From: NCEH01 sp043195195
GTDB lineage: Bacteria; Pseudomonadota; Alphaproteobacteria; Rhizobiales; Xanthobacteraceae
Assembly: GCF_043195195.1 (NCBI RefSeq)
Contig: NZ_JBAFWT010000011.1
Location: 79,847-143,846, forward strand
Direction of reading: 5' to 3'
DNA: 64,000 nt
Shown: one piece after another, positions 38,864 to 48,306 of the stretch
Position numbering within the stretch: the first letter of the stretch is position 1
How the letters are laid out: each line of letters starts with the position of its first letter
Program-made: the position numbers and the translations under genes
The notes under the pieces: model-generated
The model's input: only the letters and a program-made list of their open reading frames with translations
Database searches by the model: none
Told to the model about the DNA's origin: nothing

Positions 38864-41380
38864 GTGGACAAGCTGAGCCCAGCCGAGGGCGCCATGTCCG
38901 ACCCGTTCCAAGCCGCCGCGGTGGAAACCGTGCTCGACGGCTACCAGACCCTGCCCGGCGTGCGCGACGAGATGATGGGCGCCGACGGTCGCCCCCGCGC
39001 CCATTGGGTGCCGTTTCTTGCTGCCCTAGCGGAACTCGGACCGCAGGAGGTGCGCCGGCGTTTCGGCGCCGCCGATCGCTACCTGCGCGACAGCGGCGTG
39101 TTCTACCGGGTCTATGACGACAAGGGTGGGGGTGAGCGGCCGTGGGCGCTCAGCCATATCCCCCTGCTGCTGGACAAGGCCGATTGGGACGGTCTCGCCG
39201 CGGGCCTGGTGGAGCGTGCGGAATTGCTCGAGGCGCTGCTGGCCGATCTCTACGGGCCTGCACGGCTGGTGGAGCGCGGTGCTCTGCCCGCCGCCGCTGT
39301 GGCCGGCAGCCCCGAATTTCTGCGCCCGATGGTCGGCACCACCCCGCGCGGCGGCCGGTTCCTGCGATTCTATGCTGCCGACGTGGGGCGCGGTCCGGAC
39401 GGGCGCTGGTGGGTGCTTTCCGATCGTACGCAGGCGCCCTCCGGCGTCGGCTATGCCCTGGAGAACCGGCTCGCCATGTCGCGCGCCTTGCCGGATGTAT
39501 CCCGCTCCATGCGCATGGACCGGCTGGCCGGCTTCTTCCAGGGGTTCCGCACCTCGCTGCTGAAGCTCGACCGCACAGGCGAGGGGCGGGTCGGCCTGAT
39601 GACGCCGGGCGCGCTGAACGAAACCTATTTCGAGCATGCGCTGCTCGCCCGCTACATGGGCTTCTCCCTGGTGGAGGGCGAGGATCTCACCGTGCGCGGG
39701 GATGCGCTCTACGTGCGCACGGTCGCGGGGCTGAAGCGGGTCGACGTGGTGCTGCGCCGCCTTGATGCCGACTTCGCCGATCCGCTGGAATTGAACGCGC
39801 GCTCGCGCCTCGGCGTGCCGGGGCTTGCCCATGTGGCGCGCATCGGCGGCGTCGCCCTGGCCAATGCTCTGGGCTCGGGCCTGGTGGAAGCGCCAGCCCT
39901 GATGGGCTTCTTGCCGCGCCTCGCAATTAAGCTGCTCGGCCGACCGCTCGCCTTGCCGCATGTCGGCACCTGGTGGTGCGGGCAGGCCGCGGAACGCGCG
40001 CAGGTGATGGAGAATCTCGACGAACTGGTGGTGGCGTCGGCCTTTGGCACGCCGGTTCCCGGCATGGGCCGGCGCGGCTCGATGCTGGGCGCCGATTTCA
40101 CCCCCCAGGAGCGGCGGCAGCTTTCCGCGGTGATGGCGCGCCGGGGCGCGGATCTGGTCGGCCAGGATGTGGCGCGCATCTCGACCATGCCGGTGTGGAC
40201 CGGCGATAGGCTCACCCCGCGGCCCTTCACGCTGCGGGTGTTCCTGGCCGCGACCGACGATGGCTGGACCGTGATGCCCGGCGGTTTCTGCCGCATCTCG
40301 GAGCGGCTGGACGCACGCGCGTTTTCGATCCAGCGCGGTGACCGCTCGGCCGACGTCTGGGTGCTGGCGGATCGCGAGGTGCCGGCCACCAGCCTCCTGC
40401 CGAGCCCCGACAATGTGCGTGTGCGCCGATCCTCCGGCACGCTGCCGAGCCGCTCGGCCGACAATCTGTTCTGGCTTGGCCGCTATGTGGAGCGCGCCGA
40501 GGCGACTTTGCGCCTGGTGCGCGCGCTGGTGGGGCGGCTTGCGGAAACCGAGCCCGCCAACAGCCCGCTGGTGATGCGGCTGATCAAGCTGCTGTCGTTC
40601 TGGGGCGCCATGCCGCGCGACTTTTCGGGGGCATCGCCGGGCCGCTATGCCATCGCAGCGCTGACCCGGAGCGATCTTCCCGGCGGCCTCCCGCGAGTGG
40701 TGAAATCAGCCCGCGCCACGGCGTCCGTGATCCGGGACCGTTTCTCGCCCGATGCCTGGCGTGCCCTGGTGGATTTGGAGGCGTGCCTGGAGGCGCCGGT
40801 GCCCACGGCCCCTTCGGAGGCCGATGCCCATGAACGTGCGGATGCGGCCCTGCGCATCATCGCCGCCTTCTCGGGCCTCGCCAGCGAGAACATGAACCGC
40901 CTCACCGGCTGGCGCTTTCTCGAACTCGGCCGACGCATCGAACGGGGCATGGCGCTGCTGCGCTTCGCCCGCACCTTCGCCGAGCAAGGCGCCCCGCGTG
41001 GCGCGCTCGACGTGCTGCTGCAACTCGCCGACAGCCAGATCACCTATCGCAGCCGCTATGTGGTGATCGAGGCGCGGGGGCCGGTGCTGGACCTGGTGCT
41101 GCTGGACCCGGACAATCCGCGCTCGCTGGCGTTCCAGGTGGAGCGCATCGCCGCGCATCTGCGGGTCCTGCCGGGGCGCGATTCGGACGAGCCGCCGCCG
41201 CGCTCGGAGCGCATCGTCGCGCGCATGCGGGCCGATCTCACCGCCGCCACGGCGGAATCCTTCGACATCGAGGATTTCGACGCGCTGGAACAGGATCTGG
41301 CGCAGCTCTCGGACGAGATCGCCGCGCATTATTTCATCCAAGGAATGGCCGCCGACGTCCCCTGGCCCGGGCAGGGATAG
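38864..41380 (+). CDS. Circularly permuted ATP-grasp / alpha-E fusion protein
   Basis: 838 residues from the GTG at 38864, preceded by GGAGGAAAG at suitable spacing. Residues up to about 480 are the circularly permuted ATP-grasp type 2 domain (DUF404/DUF407), with RAHWVPFLAALAELG, GRWWVLSDRTQAPSGVGYAL and PGALNETYFEHALLARYMGF. The C-terminal part, from SRSADNLFWLGRYVERAEAT, is the alpha-E domain (DUF403), all-helical. In many genomes these two are separate neighbouring genes; here they are one. ATP-grasp domains form peptide or amide bonds by acyl-phosphate chemistry. Cofactor and product are unknown. Confidence 0.9.
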   Translation: MDKLSPAEGAMSDPFQAAAVETVLDGYQTLPGVRDEMMGADGRPRAHWVPFLAALAELGPQEVRRRFGAADRYLRDSGVFYRVYDDKGGGERPWALSHIPLLLDKADWDGLAAGLVERAELLEALLADLYGPARLVERGALPAAAVAGSPEFLRPMVGTTPRGGRFLRFYAADVGRGPDGRWWVLSDRTQAPSGVGYALENRLAMSRALPDVSRSMRMDRLAGFFQGFRTSLLKLDRTGEGRVGLMTPGALNETYFEHALLARYMGFSLVEGEDLTVRGDALYVRTVAGLKRVDVVLRRLDADFADPLELNARSRLGVPGLAHVARIGGVALANALGSGLVEAPALMGFLPRLAIKLLGRPLALPHVGTWWCGQAAERAQVMENLDELVVASAFGTPVPGMGRRGSMLGADFTPQERRQLSAVMARRGADLVGQDVARISTMPVWTGDRLTPRPFTLRVFLAATDDGWTVMPGGFCRISERLDARAFSIQRGDRSADVWVLADREVPATSLLPSPDNVRVRRSSGTLPSRSADNLFWLGRYVERAEATLRLVRALVGRLAETEPANSPLVMRLIKLLSFWGAMPRDFSGASPGRYAIAALTRSDLPGGLPRVVKSARATASVIRDRFSPDAWRALVDLEACLEAPVPTAPSEADAHERADAALRIIAAFSGLASENMNRLTGWRFLELGRRIERGMALLRFARTFAEQGAPRGALDVLLQLADSQITYRSRYVVIEARGPVLDLVLLDPDNPRSLAFQVERIAAHLRVLPGRDSDEPPPRSERIVARMRADLTAATAESFDIEDFDALEQDLAQLSDEIAAHYFIQGMAADVPWPGQG

Positions 41381-41385
41381 CCGTC

Positions 41386-42294
41386 ATGCTCTACGACATC
41401 CGCCAGACCACGACCTATCTCTACGGGGCGCCGGTGCGGGCCGCGCGGCAGGTGCTGCACATGACACCGGTGGACCGACCGCACCATCAGCGCGTGCTCT
41501 CCCATAGCCTCGCCACCGATCCGATCCCGAGCGAGATGGAGCAGGGATTCGACTTCTTCGGCAATGCGATCGCTTGGCTGACCCTCGACACGCCTCACGA
41601 GCGGCTGGAGATTTCCACCCACAGCCGGGTCGAGGTGAAGGTGTCACCCCTGCCGGAGCCGCAGGCGACGCCGATGGTGGACGTGATTCGCGAGGCTGTG
41701 CTCGCCAGCGCCGATCTCGGACCGAGTTCGCCGGTGCACGGCCTCTATCCCAGCCGCAGTGTTCCGCTCGATCCCGCGATCACCGATTGGACGGCGGAAA
41801 GCTGCGCCCCCAACCGCCCAATCCTCGCCGCCGCCTGGGAGGTGATGGAGCGCATCCACACCGAATTCGCCTATGAGCCGGGCGCGACCGACGTGACGAC
41901 GCTGCCGCACGAATCCTTCCGCGCGAAGCGCGGAGTGTGCCAGGACTTCGCCCATGTGATGATCGCCGGGCTGCGCGGGCTCGGCCTGTCGGCGCGCTAT
42001 GTCTCGGGCTATCTGCGCACGGTGCCGGCGCCGGGGCAGGAGCGGCTCGCTGGCTCGGACGCGACCCATGCCTGGGCGGAGGTATGGTGCGGGGAGGAGA
42101 TCGGCTGGATCGGCCTCGACCCAACCAATTCGATCGCCGCCGGCAACGATCACATCATTCTCGCCATCGGCCGCGACTATTCCGACGTGGCGCCCGTGGA
42201 CGGCGTCATCGTCGCCTCGGGCGACCATATCCTGGCGGTGGGCGTCGATGTGGTGCCGGTCGAGAAGCCCTATGCGGTGGCGCCGGCGTCATAG
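41386..42294 (+). CDS. Transglutaminase-like cysteine protein (amidoligase cluster)
   Basis: 302 residues, 5 bases after the ATP-grasp/alpha-E stop. An N-terminal beta domain (MLYDIRQTTTYLYGAPVRAA) precedes the transglutaminase core with Cys185 (RGVCQDFAH), His228 (DATHAWAEVW) and Asp245 (GLDPTNS). Such proteins hydrolyse or transfer amide bonds and always accompany alpha-E and ATP-grasp genes. With the N-terminal domain of the 35192 gene, this gives two transglutaminase-like active sites in one operon, perhaps one to trim and one to transfer the ligase product. No signal peptide is seen, so it is likely cytoplasmic. Confidence 0.9.
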   Translation: MLYDIRQTTTYLYGAPVRAARQVLHMTPVDRPHHQRVLSHSLATDPIPSEMEQGFDFFGNAIAWLTLDTPHERLEISTHSRVEVKVSPLPEPQATPMVDVIREAVLASADLGPSSPVHGLYPSRSVPLDPAITDWTAESCAPNRPILAAAWEVMERIHTEFAYEPGATDVTTLPHESFRAKRGVCQDFAHVMIAGLRGLGLSARYVSGYLRTVPAPGQERLAGSDATHAWAEVWCGEEIGWIGLDPTNSIAAGNDHIILAIGRDYSDVAPVDGVIVASGDHILAVGVDVVPVEKPYAVAPAS

Positions 42295-42315
42295 GGCAGG
42301 CGCCACCGCGCGGGT

Positions 42316-43638
42316 TCAGGTCGGGCCCATCACCAGGTCCGGTAGCCAGGTGGCGATCTGCGGGAACAGGCAGAGGATGAAAATCCCCAGCATCATGGCG
42401 ATCACATAGGGGAAAGCTCCCCACAGCACCTCGCTGGTGCGAACCTGCGGCGCGATCGCGTTCACCACGAACAGATTGAGGCCGACCGGAGGGGTGATGA
42501 GGCCGATCTCCATGTTGATGGTGAGGATGACCGCGAACCAATAGGGATCGAAGCCCGAGCTGACGACGATGGGATACAGCAGCGGCGCCGACATCACGAT
42601 GATCGCCACCGGCGGCAGGAACATGCCCGAGATCAGAAGAAATACGTTTATCAGGCCCATCAGCACCCAGCGGTTCACCTCCAGCGACGCGATCGCGCTG
42701 GCGACGCTCTGGGTGATGAACAGGGATGACAGGGCAAAGGCGAACAACTCGGCCGAGGCCATAATCATCATGATCATGACGCTTTCCCGCATGGTCGAGC
42801 TGAAGATTTCGACGATCGGCTTTGGGCGGAACAACCGGTACATGATGATGACCACGCCCAGCGTCAGGAACGCGCCCGCGCCGGCCGCTTCCGAGGGCGT
42901 GGCGACGCCGCCGTAAAGCACATAGAGCGTGCCGCCGATGATCAGCAGGAACGGCGTGACCCGGGGCAGGGCGGCGATCTTGTCCTTCATCGTGAAGGTC
43001 GTGCCCTGTTCGTCGAAGCGAAAGCCCTTGCGCTTGCAGTCAAACAGGGCCCAAGCCATGAACATCGCGGTCAGCATCAGCCCGGGCAGGACGCCCGCCA
43101 GAAACAGGCGGCCGATGGAGGTCTCGGTGGCGATACCGTAGACGATCATGGTCACCGAGGGCGGGATCAGGATGCCGAGCGTCCCCCCGGCGCAGATCGA
43201 GCCGGTTGCGACCGAGGACGGGTAGCCCCGCTTGAGCATCTCGGGAATGCCCATCTTGCCGATGGCGGCGCAGGTGGCCGGGCTCGATCCGGTCATTCCG
43301 GCGAAGATCGCGCAGGCACCGATGTTGGACAGCACCAGCCCGCCCGGCACGCGGTTCAGCCAGCGGTCCAATGCTTCGTAGAGGTCCTTGCCCGCCGGCG
43401 TCGCCGCCACCGCCGCGCCCATGAGAACGAACATGGGGATCGAGACATAGGCAAGGTTGGCGATGCCTGCGAACATGGTCTCCGCCAGCACCTCGAACAC
43501 GCCAAAGCCATTCGCGATCAGCAGGCCGCCGATGGCAGACAGTCCCAGCGCGAACGCGATCGGCATGCCGGTTGCGAGCAGCACGACGAGGGTCGCGACC
43601 ACCGTCAGTCCGGCCATGGAGGGAGAAAGCTGGATCAT
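42316..43638 (-). CDS. TRAP transporter large permease (DctM)
   Basis: 440 residues, about 12 hydrophobic segments. GMPIAFALGLSAIG, SNIGACAIFAGMTGSSPATCAAIGKMGIPEML and GTLGILIPPSV are the DctM signatures. It is the sodium-coupled channel of a tripartite ATP-independent transporter. Its start overlaps the DctQ stop by 4 bases. By operon context with malonyl-CoA synthetase and decarboxylase, the substrate should be malonate or a close dicarboxylate. Its stop lies 21 bases from the convergent transglutaminase-like gene. Confidence 0.92.
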   Translation of the reverse strand: MIQLSPSMAGLTVVATLVVLLATGMPIAFALGLSAIGGLLIANGFGVFEVLAETMFAGIANLAYVSIPMFVLMGAAVAATPAGKDLYEALDRWLNRVPGGLVLSNIGACAIFAGMTGSSPATCAAIGKMGIPEMLKRGYPSSVATGSICAGGTLGILIPPSVTMIVYGIATETSIGRLFLAGVLPGLMLTAMFMAWALFDCKRKGFRFDEQGTTFTMKDKIAALPRVTPFLLIIGGTLYVLYGGVATPSEAAGAGAFLTLGVVIIMYRLFRPKPIVEIFSSTMRESVMIMMIMASAELFAFALSSLFITQSVASAIASLEVNRWVLMGLINVFLLISGMFLPPVAIIVMSAPLLYPIVVSSGFDPYWFAVILTINMEIGLITPPVGLNLFVVNAIAPQVRTSEVLWGAFPYVIAMMLGIFILCLFPQIATWLPDLVMGPT

Positions 43639-44135
43639 GCGGCATCTCCATAGGTTCCGCCGATCCGGCGCAGAATTTCAGCGACATATTGCAGGCTGAG
43701 GAGAACGAAGCCGATGGGCAGTGGCAGCAGCGGCACCCACAGCACGATGGCGGCGACCGTGGAGGTGCGCCATTCGTTCACATAGGCTTCGTGGAAGAAG
43801 ATCAGGCTCGCAATGCTCATGGCGATGCAGAACAGCAGGCCGAAGGCCGCGCCCGCGAGGCCGAGCGCGTGCCGCACCGGCGGCGGCGTCATGATCTCAA
43901 TCACGTCCACCCCCACGTGCCCGCGGGTCTGCAGTACATAGGGCGCGCCCAGGAACACGGCGGCCGTGGCGGCGAAGATAACGAAATCCGTCTGCCAGAT
44001 GGTCGGTGAGCGAAACACATAGCGCAGGAAGATCATCTCGCACGTCACCAGCATGGCGGCGAAGAGGAGCAGCGCAGCAATGACGGCGGCAATGCGGGAG
44101 AGGGTATCCACCGCGGCGAGAAAAGGTCGGATCAT
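43635..44135 (-). CDS. TRAP transporter small permease (DctQ)
   Basis: 166 residues with four hydrophobic segments. The conserved core is FLRYVFRSPTIWQTDFVIFA (Trp with charged flank), then GAPYVLQTRGHVGVDVI, which is typical of DctQ. It bridges the binding protein and the large permease. It is coupled to dctM by an ATGA overlap and separated from dctP by 112 bases that contain a strong hairpin. Confidence 0.9.
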   Translation of the reverse strand: MIRPFLAAVDTLSRIAAVIAALLLFAAMLVTCEMIFLRYVFRSPTIWQTDFVIFAATAAVFLGAPYVLQTRGHVGVDVIEIMTPPPVRHALGLAGAAFGLLFCIAMSIASLIFFHEAYVNEWRTSTVAAIVLWVPLLPLPIGFVLLSLQYVAEILRRIGGTYGDAA

Positions 44136-44205
44136 GTTTTTCGGCCGGTTGGTGCGAGAGACGGCGACCCGGCGGCCCCCGCGAAGGGGCCGGCCGTGCG
44201 GTTCT

Positions 44206-44241
44206 CCCGCCCCCCGGCCCGCGCACGGGCCGGGGGGCGGG
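44206..44241 (-). terminator. Perfect 16-bp intercistronic hairpin between dctP and dctQ
   Basis: CCCGCCCCCCGGCCCG (44206-44221) pairs with CGGGCCGGGGGGCGGG (44226-44241) around a 4-base loop. It lies 6 bases after the dctP stop, in the direction of transcription. There is no T-run. Such structures commonly protect the message of the abundant binding protein and reduce downstream permease synthesis. Confidence 0.75.
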
Positions 44242-44247
44242 CAGACG

Positions 44248-45270
44248 TCATTGAACGGCGAGCGCCTTCTTGATCAGCTCGTCGCCGCCCTTCACCTTCT
44301 CGGAATAGTTTTTGTAGGAACTTTCCTGAGCCACCTTCAACCAGGCGTCGTAATCGGCGGCGGACATCTCGATCACTTCGACGCCGGCCTTCTTATAGGT
44401 GTCGATCAGCTTCTGATCGCCCTTTTTCACTTCCGTGGAAAACCAAACCTGAGCCTTCTTGCCAGCGTCCAGTATAGCCTTCTGCTGCGCCGGGTTGAGG
44501 CGGTTGAACACCTGCTTCGACATGAGCACCGGTTCGTACATGAACCACAGGGCGTTCGCCCCTGGCGCCGTGAGGCACTTCACTTGTTCATAGAGGCGGT
44601 AGGAGACGAAACTCTCCGACGAGGTGTTGGTGGCATCCAGCACGCCGGTCTGCATGCCCGAATAGATTTCAGAGGAAGGCATGGAGGCGATGGACGCGCC
44701 GGCCTTCGCCAGCATCTGCTCGAATGCCGGGCCGGCGGCGCGCGTCACCTGACCCTTTATGCTGTCGGGGTTGGTGATGCACTGCTTCTTGGATGCGAAT
44801 GCGCCGGAAAGCCAGGCGTCGGAAATAACGATCGCACCGTGTTCCTCGACGATCTTCTTGATATCCGCCATGAAGGGGGAGTTGTTCAGGCGCTCGGCGC
44901 GATCAAAGTTCCGCACCAGGCCGGGCATCAGCGTTACTGAGAATTGCGGCACACGTCCGGACGCATAGTCGAGCGGAAATGAAGACAAATCGAGCTGGCC
45001 CTTGGTCAGCGCGCCCCATTGCTCGTTGGGCTTATAGAGAGATGAGCCGGGAAAGACCTGGATCTTCAGCCCGACATTGGCGGCTTCCACATCGCGGGCG
45101 ATCATCTGTACCATTTCGTCGCGCGGATCTCCCTTGCCACCGGGAAACTGGTGCGAGGCGCGTAGGGTGATGTCTTGCGCGGCCACGGGCGCGGCGCACA
45201 AAAGCGCGGCGGCGAAGGCCAGCGCACCGCGCTGGCAGGCCCGCGAACGCGGGGAAGCGATCTTGGTCAT
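44248..45270 (-). CDS. TRAP transporter substrate-binding protein (DctP), probably malonate
   Basis: 340 residues. The signal peptide ends near APVAAQD, then ITLRASHQFPGGKGDPRDEM. Family blocks LIDTYKKAGVEVIEMSAADY and SSEIYSGMQTGVLDATNTS are present, including the Arg of TRAAGPAF that normally contacts a carboxylate. The gene sits 121 bases downstream of matB in a malonate-utilisation cluster. TRAP transporters for malonate are known in rhizobia, so I infer malonate; other C3-C4 dicarboxylates are possible. Confidence 0.88.
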   Translation of the reverse strand: MTKIASPRSRACQRGALAFAAALLCAAPVAAQDITLRASHQFPGGKGDPRDEMVQMIARDVEAANVGLKIQVFPGSSLYKPNEQWGALTKGQLDLSSFPLDYASGRVPQFSVTLMPGLVRNFDRAERLNNSPFMADIKKIVEEHGAIVISDAWLSGAFASKKQCITNPDSIKGQVTRAAGPAFEQMLAKAGASIASMPSSEIYSGMQTGVLDATNTSSESFVSYRLYEQVKCLTAPGANALWFMYEPVLMSKQVFNRLNPAQQKAILDAGKKAQVWFSTEVKKGDQKLIDTYKKAGVEVIEMSAADYDAWLKVAQESSYKNYSEKVKGGDELIKKALAVQ

Positions 45271-45391
45271 GGTGTCCTCCTATATGGCCGCGGTCAGCGG
45301 TCCGATTGGCGTTTCCTCGAACCCGTCCCGGTTGCTCCGGGATCGGCGGTTCATTCACTGCGACGCCCTGGCAAGGCCGGGCGGCGCGTCC

Positions 45392-46921
45392 TCAAGCCAC
45401 CGAGCTGAGATAAATGTCCTTGAAGGTCTCTCTCAACACGTTCTTCTGCACTTTTCCCATGGTATTCCGTGGAAGTTCTTCGACGAAGATCACCCGCTTG
45501 GGCAGCTTGAACTTGGCGAGCCGGTCTTCCAGCGCGGCATGCACGTCGGCCTCGCTCAGATCGGCCCCGGCGCTGCGCACGACCACCGCCGTGACCCCCT
45601 CGCCGAAATCCTTGTGGGGCACGCCGATGACCGCGCTTTCCACCACGCCGGGCAACAGGTCGATCTCGCCTTCCACTTCCTTCGGATAGACGTTGAACCC
45701 GCCGGTGATGACGAGGTCCTTGCCGCGCCCGACGATGTGGATATAGCCGCGCGGATCGATCTTGCCGAGGTCGCCGGTGATGAAGAAGCCGTCGTGGAAC
45801 TCGCTGGCGGTCTTCTCCGGCAGCTTCCAATAGCCTCTGAACACGTTCGGCCCCTTCACCTCGATGGCGCCGATCTCGTCCGCCGCCAGCACCTTGCCGG
45901 TTTCGGGATCGGTGATGCGGATCTCGACGCCGGGCAGGGGGAAGCCGACCGTTCCGGCGCGCCGCTCGCCGTCATAGGGGTTGGAGGTGTTCATGCCGGT
46001 CTCGGTCATGCCGTAGCGCTCCAGGATCGCCTGGCCCGTGCGCTCCTCGAAGGCGCGATGGGTCTCGGCGAGCAGGGGGGCGGAGCCAGAGATGAACAGC
46101 CGCATGTGGGCGGTGGCCGCGCGGGTCAGGCCCTCCTGGTCCAGCAGGCGGGTATAGAAGGTGGGCACGCCCATCAGGCTGGTGGCCTTGGGCATCAGGC
46201 GAAGCGTCTGGGCGGCATCGAACTTCGGGCAGAAGATCATGCTCGCGCCGGAGAGCAGGATGATGTTGCTGGCGACGAACAGGCCATGGGTGTGGAACAG
46301 CGGCAGGGCGTGGATCAGCACGTCGTCCGCCGTGAAGCGCCAGTAATCGCGCAGGGTCAGGGCGTTGGAGAGCAGATTGTCGTGGCTCAGCATGGCGCCC
46401 TTGGCGCGGCCGGTTGTGCCGGAGGTGTAGAGGATGCCAGCAAGGTCGTCCGGTCCGCGCGCCACGTCCTCGAACGTGTCGGGAAAGCCCTGCGCCTTGT
46501 CGGTGAGTGTGCCGACCCCATTCGCTCCGAGGGTCTCCACCTCGGGCACGCCGAGGGAGGTGGCGAGCGTGCGCACGTCGGCCGCGATCTCGGGGCGGCA
46601 GACCATCACGGTCGGCTCCGCGTCGGAGAGGAAATAGCTTAATTCCGTCAGCGTGTAAGCCGTATTGAGCGGGAGATAGACCGCGCCGGCGCGCACGGCG
46701 GCGAGATAGAGCGCCAGCGCCGGCCAGGATTTTTCCACCTGGACCGCCACCCGGTCGCCCGGCTTCACGCCGAGCGCGACCAGCAGGTTGGCCATGCGGG
46801 CGGAGAGCGCGAGGGCGTCTTCATAGGTTTCCACCCCGCCGGCCGGGTGCAGCACCAAGGGCTTGTCCAGGGCGGGAATGGCCGCCCGCATGGCGGAGAA
46901 GAGATGGTTGGTCTGGCTCAT
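45392..46921 (-). CDS. matB: Malonyl-CoA synthetase
   Basis: 509 residues of the AMP-forming acyl-CoA synthetase family. ATP-binding motif LYTSGTTGRAKGAMLSHDNL, then ERYGMTETGMNTSNPYDGER, and the C-terminal hinge ITGDLGKIDPRGYIHIVGRG. The catalytic Lys is near the end in PRNTMGKVQKN. MatB makes malonyl-CoA from malonate, CoA and ATP. The start overlaps the matA stop by 4 bases. Motifs such as GMTETGM and RAGTVGFPLPGVEIRI match MatB proteins well. Confidence 0.92.
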   Translation of the reverse strand: MSQTNHLFSAMRAAIPALDKPLVLHPAGGVETYEDALALSARMANLLVALGVKPGDRVAVQVEKSWPALALYLAAVRAGAVYLPLNTAYTLTELSYFLSDAEPTVMVCRPEIAADVRTLATSLGVPEVETLGANGVGTLTDKAQGFPDTFEDVARGPDDLAGILYTSGTTGRAKGAMLSHDNLLSNALTLRDYWRFTADDVLIHALPLFHTHGLFVASNIILLSGASMIFCPKFDAAQTLRLMPKATSLMGVPTFYTRLLDQEGLTRAATAHMRLFISGSAPLLAETHRAFEERTGQAILERYGMTETGMNTSNPYDGERRAGTVGFPLPGVEIRITDPETGKVLAADEIGAIEVKGPNVFRGYWKLPEKTASEFHDGFFITGDLGKIDPRGYIHIVGRGKDLVITGGFNVYPKEVEGEIDLLPGVVESAVIGVPHKDFGEGVTAVVVRSAGADLSEADVHAALEDRLAKFKLPKRVIFVEELPRNTMGKVQKNVLRETFKDIYLSSVA

Positions 46922-48306
46922 TGCACCGGCACCAGGGAGCGCGAGGCGATTTCGCCCCGCAGGAGTTTCTTGACGGCGGGGCTCGCGACCACCTCGCCTT
47001 TTCCGGCGAAGGCCTCGTGGTTCTTCTCGATGTCCGCCAGCACGTAACGATAATTCACCATCAGCCCAGCGGCCTGGGCGACGCCCTTGGGCGAGAGGTC
47101 GCCCATGGGATTGATGCGCTCCAGCCGCGCACCATTGCCGAGATGGAACCGCGCGACCGGGTCCACCGGCCGGCCCCTGGCGGTCTTGGCGACCAGGAAA
47201 TACTGCGCGGCGGCGGCGCAGATGACCGGCGTCAGCTCGGCACGAGCCTCGTCACGCTCCTGCCAGTCCGGCGTCTCCAGCAGCTTCAGCGTGGCGCGGT
47301 CGGCGGGGGTCAGCAGGGTGCTGGCCTCGTTGCGGATCTCGCCGTCGAGCCAGGCGCGGAAGGTGGGGGTGGGCGAGAGGGTGACGAAGGTGGTGAGGGA
47401 GGGCATCTCCCGGGAGATCTCCTCGACCACCTGCTTGATCAGGAAGTTGCCGAAGCTCACGCCGGCGAGGCCACGCTGGCAATTGGAGATGGAATAGAAC
47501 ACCGCCGTGGTGGCGGTTGCTGGATCAAGCGGCGGGCCGCGCTCGGGATCGAGGATCGGTGCGATGGCCGCCGCCGGCTCCTTCATCAGGGCGATTTCCA
47601 CGAAGATCAGCGGCTCGTCGACCATGGCGGGATGGAAGAAGGCGTAGCAGCGCCGGTCCGGACTGTCGACGCGGGCACGCAAATCGTTCCAGTCCTTGAT
47701 CTCATGCACCGCCTCGTAGCGGATGATCTTTTCCAGCACGTTGGCGGGCGTGGACCAGTCGATGCGGCGCAGCACCAGGAACCCCCGATTGAACCAGGAG
47801 GAGAAAAGGTGGCCGAAATCCCGGTCCACCGGCGCGAGGTCGCGGCGATGCGCCATGGCGTCCATCAGATCCTCGCGCATGCGCACGAGGCTGGCGGTCG
47901 CTCCCGGCGCCATGTTGAAGCGGCGAAACAATTCCTGCCGCCGCGGCTCGCTCGCCCGGTGGATGGCGGCGACCGCCGCCTCGGAGGCGTCGGTGTCGTC
48001 GCTGGCCGTGGCATAGGCGGCAATTGCTGCGTCGAGCTTCGCCTTGTCCGGGCCGAAGGTGGTGAGAAGCGCCTCGAACAGGGCGATGCGCTCGCCGGTC
48101 TTCATGCGGGAATAGCGATTGAGGATGTCGGCAGCGAGCGCCACGCCGGAGGCTTCGCCACGGCCGGAGAGCAAATCCTCGCAGCGGTCGATCAGGGTGG
48201 CGGCGCGGGTGGCGCCAGCAGTGCGGGTGGAGCGATCAAGCAGCGCGCGGCCGCGCTCGGCAATGGTGGTGAGGAGGTCGCCGAAGAACGAGGTATTGGA
48301 GGTCAT
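46918..48306 (-). CDS. matA: Malonyl-CoA decarboxylase
   Basis: 462 residues. An N-terminal helical domain is followed by the MCD catalytic domain with WSTPANVLEKIIRYEAVHEI, CYAFFHPAMVDEPLIFVEIA, ISNCQRGLAGVSFGNFLIKQ, LSPTPTFRAW and HLGNGARLERINPMGD. The Ser/His pair used in catalysis lies in the LSP and FHLGN blocks. It decarboxylates malonyl-CoA to acetyl-CoA. It is first in the leftward operon matA-matB-dctP-dctQ-dctM, divergent from the GntR gene. Confidence 0.95.
   Translation of the reverse strand: MTSNTSFFGDLLTTIAERGRALLDRSTRTAGATRAATLIDRCEDLLSGRGEASGVALAADILNRYSRMKTGERIALFEALLTTFGPDKAKLDAAIAAYATASDDTDASEAAVAAIHRASEPRRQELFRRFNMAPGATASLVRMREDLMDAMAHRRDLAPVDRDFGHLFSSWFNRGFLVLRRIDWSTPANVLEKIIRYEAVHEIKDWNDLRARVDSPDRRCYAFFHPAMVDEPLIFVEIALMKEPAAAIAPILDPERGPPLDPATATTAVFYSISNCQRGLAGVSFGNFLIKQVVEEISREMPSLTTFVTLSPTPTFRAWLDGEIRNEASTLLTPADRATLKLLETPDWQERDEARAELTPVICAAAAQYFLVAKTARGRPVDPVARFHLGNGARLERINPMGDLSPKGVAQAAGLMVNYRYVLADIEKNHEAFAGKGEVVASPAVKKLLRGEIASRSLVPVQ

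Noticed and set aside
37499..39004. 501-residue minus-strand frame spanning the gap between the DUF2126 and ATP-grasp genes
   Set aside because: Overlaps the coding ends of both genes antisense and shows no domain.
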